Of a stretch of 7,672 nt of DNA, positions 5,773 to 7,672 are shown piece by piece. This stretch comes from Candidatus Berkelbacteria bacterium (GTDB lineage Bacteria > Patescibacteriota > UBA1384 > VFKW01): contig VFKW01000119.1 in the NCBI GenBank assembly GCA_009885355.1, positions 1-7,672 on the forward strand, given 5' to 3'. The notes under the pieces were generated by a model. The model saw only the letters and a program-made list of their open reading frames with translations, was not told the origin of the DNA and ran no database searches. Every line of letters begins with the position of its first letter. Position 1 is the stretch's first letter. The position numbers and the translations under genes were made by a program.

Positions 5773-5969
5773 GCAAGAAATATGTGCCGTCGTCACTTCG
5801 GCTCGACGCACTCAGTAAGGCGGACCATCCTGGCTCAGCCTATGCATAAGCACACCTACTTTCCGCACTTCTCCACGAAGCGCTGTAATAACAAATTGTA
5901 ATGAACATGGTGATCACTATCCCGCCACGTAAATGCAACAGTTTTTTAGATAACAACCACCATAGGGAA

Positions 5970-5998
5970 AATTTACTCCTTTTCCAAACCCTTGTCAA
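5970..5998 (-). promoter_or_regulatory. Predicted minus-strand promoter
   Basis: On the minus strand, a consensus TTGACA (5998-5993) lies 17 bp from TAAATT (5975-5970, four of six matches). The predicted start falls near 5963, at an ATG of a five-codon frame (MVVVI). The spacer contains AAAAGGAG. It would drive the whole region down to the terminator at 4720-4740 and is divergent from the GH1 gene. Confidence 0.55.
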
Positions 5999-6040
5999 GA
6001 GTTCAAAAAGTTTTATTTACTTTCACATCTATACTTGATA

Positions 6041-6062
6041 CCCCGAAGGGGCCCCTTCGGGG
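6041..6062. repeat. Perfect 22-bp GC palindrome upstream of the GH1 gene
   Basis: CCCCGAAGGGG is followed directly by its reverse complement CCCCTTCGGGG. It sits in the divergent spacer between a minus-strand promoter and the GH1 gene. No T-run of terminator type follows on either strand. It may be an operator, a cruciform or a spacer repeat. Confidence 0.8.
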
Positions 6063-6093
6063 CTTTATACTATATACTTTATACTATATACTA
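6063..6093 (+). promoter_or_regulatory. Phased TATACT heptamer array before the GH1 gene
   Basis: Four TATACT hexamers start at 6066, 6073, 6080 and 6087, exactly seven bases apart, and form a 14-bp tandem repeat (6063-6076 and 6077-6090). Each resembles a -10 box. A TTGATA at 6035-6040 is 25 bp before the first, because the 22-bp palindrome lies between. The start of GH1 transcription is likely in or near this array, but the exact site is unclear. Confidence 0.4.
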
Positions 6094-6108
6094 AATTCGG
6101 AGGTTGCC

Positions 6109-7266
6109 ATGTCATATCCAAAAAATTTCCTATTCGGCTCAGCCACATCATCTCACCAGATCGAAGGTGATAACAAAAATAGCGACTGGTACAATTGGGA
6201 AATAATCCCCGGCCGCATCCGCAACAACGACAATTCCCTACGTGGCGACAGCTGGCAAAATTGGCGCCAAGATATTGAATTACTCAAAAACACCAACCAA
6301 AATGCCTACCGCATGTCGATAGAATGGGCCAAGATCGAACCAACCAAAGGTCATTTTAATCTCGAAGCAATTGATAATTACCGCCAGCAATTCAAAGAAT
6401 TAAAGAAAAATAACATCAAAATAATGCTAACCCTTTTTCATTTTACCTTACCGCAATGGGTCGCCGACAAAGGCGGCTTTGCCAATCGAAAGAATATTTG
6501 CTATTTTACCCATTTCTCAGAAAAAATGATCGAAGAATTTGGCGATTTAGTCGATCTCTGGGCAACCCTAAATGAACCAAACGTCTATGTCTTAAAAGGC
6601 TACATCGAAGGCCTTTGGTGTCCGGGTCAAAAAAATTATCTAAATGCCATCAAATCGTATTTCAATTTTATCGCAGCCCACAATCAAGCTTATAAAGCCA
6701 TGAAGAAAATTCGACCCGACGCCCAAATCGGTCCGGTTATTTCCGTCATGGCCTTTGAAACCTCCAAGCCGAACGTCATAAATAATATAAAAGTATTTTT
6801 CGCCCGCCAATTTAGCTATGACTTATTTAACCGACTAACGATCAAAAACTCGGACTTTTTAGGCCTAAATTATTATCTAAAAACTACTTTTGGACCAAAA
6901 AACAAATCCCATAAAAAAATTCTACTCTCAGACTATAATTGGGAAATAAGCCCCGAAGGCATCTACCAAATCACCAAAGAACAAGCTCATTGGGGCATAC
7001 CTATATATATCACCGAGAACGGCACCGCTGACGCGGAGGATAAAATCCGCCCCCAATTTATCAAAGACCATCTGCACTGGCTCGAAAAAGCCATCACAGA
7101 AGGCGCCCCCGTCAAGGGCTACTTCCACTGGTCGCTCATCGACAATTTCGAATGGGCCGCCGGTTACACCATGAAATTCGGCCTCCACACCATCGACAGA
7201 AAACCAAGACCCTCAGCCAAAACCTACGCCGAACAAATAAAAAAATACCAACAAGAATCAAAATAA
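6109..7266 (+). CDS. Glycoside hydrolase family 1 (beta-glucosidase / beta-glycosidase type)
   Basis: This intracellular retaining beta-glycosidase has 385 aa and no signal peptide. The acid/base is E156 in TLNEP (153-157) and the nucleophile is E303 in ITENG (301-305). Other family-1 residues are present: Q17 in SHQIEG, H111 in LFHFTLP, N254/Y255 in GLNYY, and W341 and E348 in WSLIDNFEWAAGY. The fold is thus complete from first to last strand, but at 385 residues it is shorter than the usual 440-480, mainly through short loops after about residue 210. Substrate cannot be read from the sequence. ATG at 6109 is chosen because GGAGG (6099-6103) lies five bases before it and the family N-terminus begins there. 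The frame stays open 39 codons further upstream, across the palindrome and TATACT array, which is not credible coding. No partner genes surround it, so it appears monocistronic. Confidence 0.96.
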   Translation: MSYPKNFLFGSATSSHQIEGDNKNSDWYNWEIIPGRIRNNDNSLRGDSWQNWRQDIELLKNTNQNAYRMSIEWAKIEPTKGHFNLEAIDNYRQQFKELKKNNIKIMLTLFHFTLPQWVADKGGFANRKNICYFTHFSEKMIEEFGDLVDLWATLNEPNVYVLKGYIEGLWCPGQKNYLNAIKSYFNFIAAHNQAYKAMKKIRPDAQIGPVISVMAFETSKPNVINNIKVFFARQFSYDLFNRLTIKNSDFLGLNYYLKTTFGPKNKSHKKILLSDYNWEISPEGIYQITKEQAHWGIPIYITENGTADAEDKIRPQFIKDHLHWLEKAITEGAPVKGYFHWSLIDNFEWAAGYTMKFGLHTIDRKPRPSAKTYAEQIKKYQQESK

Positions 7267-7277
7267 ACATAGAAAAG

Positions 7278-7320
7278 AATTTAAAATTTAAAATTTAGAA
7301 TTTAAAACAAAATTTAAATA
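7278..7320. repeat. AT-rich low-complexity stretch after the GH1 gene
   Basis: Repeated AATTTAAAA-type words, about five degenerate copies, follow the GH1 stop codon. There is no coding capacity and no GC stem, so no terminator is visible for the GH1 gene here. Confidence 0.7.
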
Positions 7321-7391
7321 ATAAATAAAAAAACAACAAAATAATTCTCAACTTCAAAAGGCCGAAGATCAATTACCTTGGTTCTAACTCT

Positions 7392-7557
7392 CTTTTCCAG
7401 GAAGTCAAAACATATCATTCTATTCAAATAGAAGCCTCGTCGACAGGATGGAATCCTAGTCGATCGTAGGAGTGTCTGTTTAGGAAGAATGATATATTTT
7501 GACGGGCTTGGAAAAGCCGTGCAGGGGTAGGGGATTATAAGGGGCGTAGGGGGCGGC
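7392..7557 (+). repeat. Structured stem-loop repeat, copy 2 (downstream of the GH1 gene)
   Basis: The same architecture as 2597-2783. The arm 7392-7421 pairs with 7486-7516: CTTTTCC/GGAAAAG, AGG/CTT, the unpaired AA/GGG loop, GTCAAAA/TTTTGAC, one mismatch, then ATATCATTCT/AGAATGATAT, about 27 pairs. Relative to copy 1 there are compensatory changes (A-T to G-C at 7404/7503; a mismatch repaired at 7398/7510) and a completely different distal arm that still pairs. The loop has a further stem TCGAC.GGAT/ATCC..GTCGA (7440-7463). The tail repeats AGGGGTA and TAAGGGGCGTAGGGG without the GC palindrome of copy 1. Confidence 0.85.
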
Positions 7558-7637
7558 ATCGAAGAGACTGTCTAATAACTAAATTTTTGTACTCAATAAA
7601 ATGGTCTAGAACTTGCTTTTTTGTCTTGTTTTTGTCT

Positions 7638-7665
7638 GGTTTGCAAACCTGAAAAGTGGTAAAAT
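7638..7665 (+). promoter_or_regulatory. Palindrome plus extended -10 at the window edge
   Basis: A perfect 12-bp palindrome GGTTTGCAAACC (7638-7649) lies eight bases before an extended -10, TGGTAAAAT (7657-7665, fits TGnTAnnnT). No -35 at 17 bp is convincing. This looks like a regulated promoter of a gene that starts beyond the window. Confidence 0.4.
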
Positions 7666-7672
7666 GTAATCA

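Noticed and set aside
5815..5860. B12-riboswitch-like box on the minus strand (AGCCAGGATGGTCCGCC)
   Set aside because: It resembles the B12 box but has extra bases in the middle, and the other conserved cobalamin-riboswitch elements were not found. It is also on the opposite strand from the B12-related genes.
5400..5990. Possible tRNA, tmRNA, RNase P or SRP RNA in the hairpin-rich region
   Set aside because: No T-loop (GTTCGAATC), tmRNA ends, RNase P core motifs or SRP tetraloop motif could be found on either strand.
5992..6108. Upstream extension of the GH1 reading frame by 39 codons
   Set aside because: It runs through a 22-bp perfect palindrome and a TATACT array, has no ribosome-binding site, and the family N-terminus starts at the ATG at 6109, which has GGAGG five bases upstream.
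7563..7582. GAGACTGTCTAATAACT resembling an insertion-sequence terminal repeat
   Set aside because: Similar words occur at some IS ends, but no matching inverted end, target duplication or transposase is visible in the window.

Overview
The window reads as a small-genome bacterium, most likely Patescibacteria (Candidate Phyla Radiation). The signs are short A-rich genes with many Lys codons, an adenosylcobalamin-dependent ribonucleotide reductase as the only RNR seen, a 90-residue minimal thioredoxin, a compact family 1 glycosidase, and spacers filled with short AT-rich repeats and GC-rich palindromes. The lineage cannot be fixed from the sequence. UGA is read as stop: cobO ends on UGA at the normal family length, and the 822-codon nrdJ has no internal UGA, which argues against the UGA=Gly lineages.

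Layout: nrdJ (111-2579, +); a 334-bp spacer with a large structured repeat (copy 1) and a palindrome; cobO (2914-3462, +); a DUF6580-type membrane protein (3657-4205, +); trxA (4293-4565, +); about 1.5 kb with almost no conventional coding capacity (4566-6108); a GH1 glycosidase (6109-7266, +); and a 3' spacer holding copy 2 of the structured repeat and a promoter-like sequence pointing out of the window.

The first four genes make biochemical sense together. NrdJ needs adenosylcobalamin, CobO adenosylates corrinoids, thioredoxin can re-reduce RNR, and the membrane protein is a candidate (inferred only) for bringing in corrinoid. nrdJ and trxA also share an identical 39-bp GC-rich double hairpin just upstream of their strong Shine-Dalgarno sites.

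Two things stand out as possibly undescribed. (1) A long imperfect stem-loop present twice in the same orientation, downstream of nrdJ and of the GH1 gene. Its base and AA/GGG internal loop are conserved, while the distal arm differs completely in sequence but still pairs. (2) A candidate minus-strand transcription unit of about 1.27 kb (positions 5998 to 4720). It has a good -35/-10 pair, a clean intrinsic terminator, many hairpins, a diverged tandem duplication of about 237 bp carrying Shine-Dalgarno-preceded micro-ORFs, and a terminal 102-codon two-helix membrane-protein frame.
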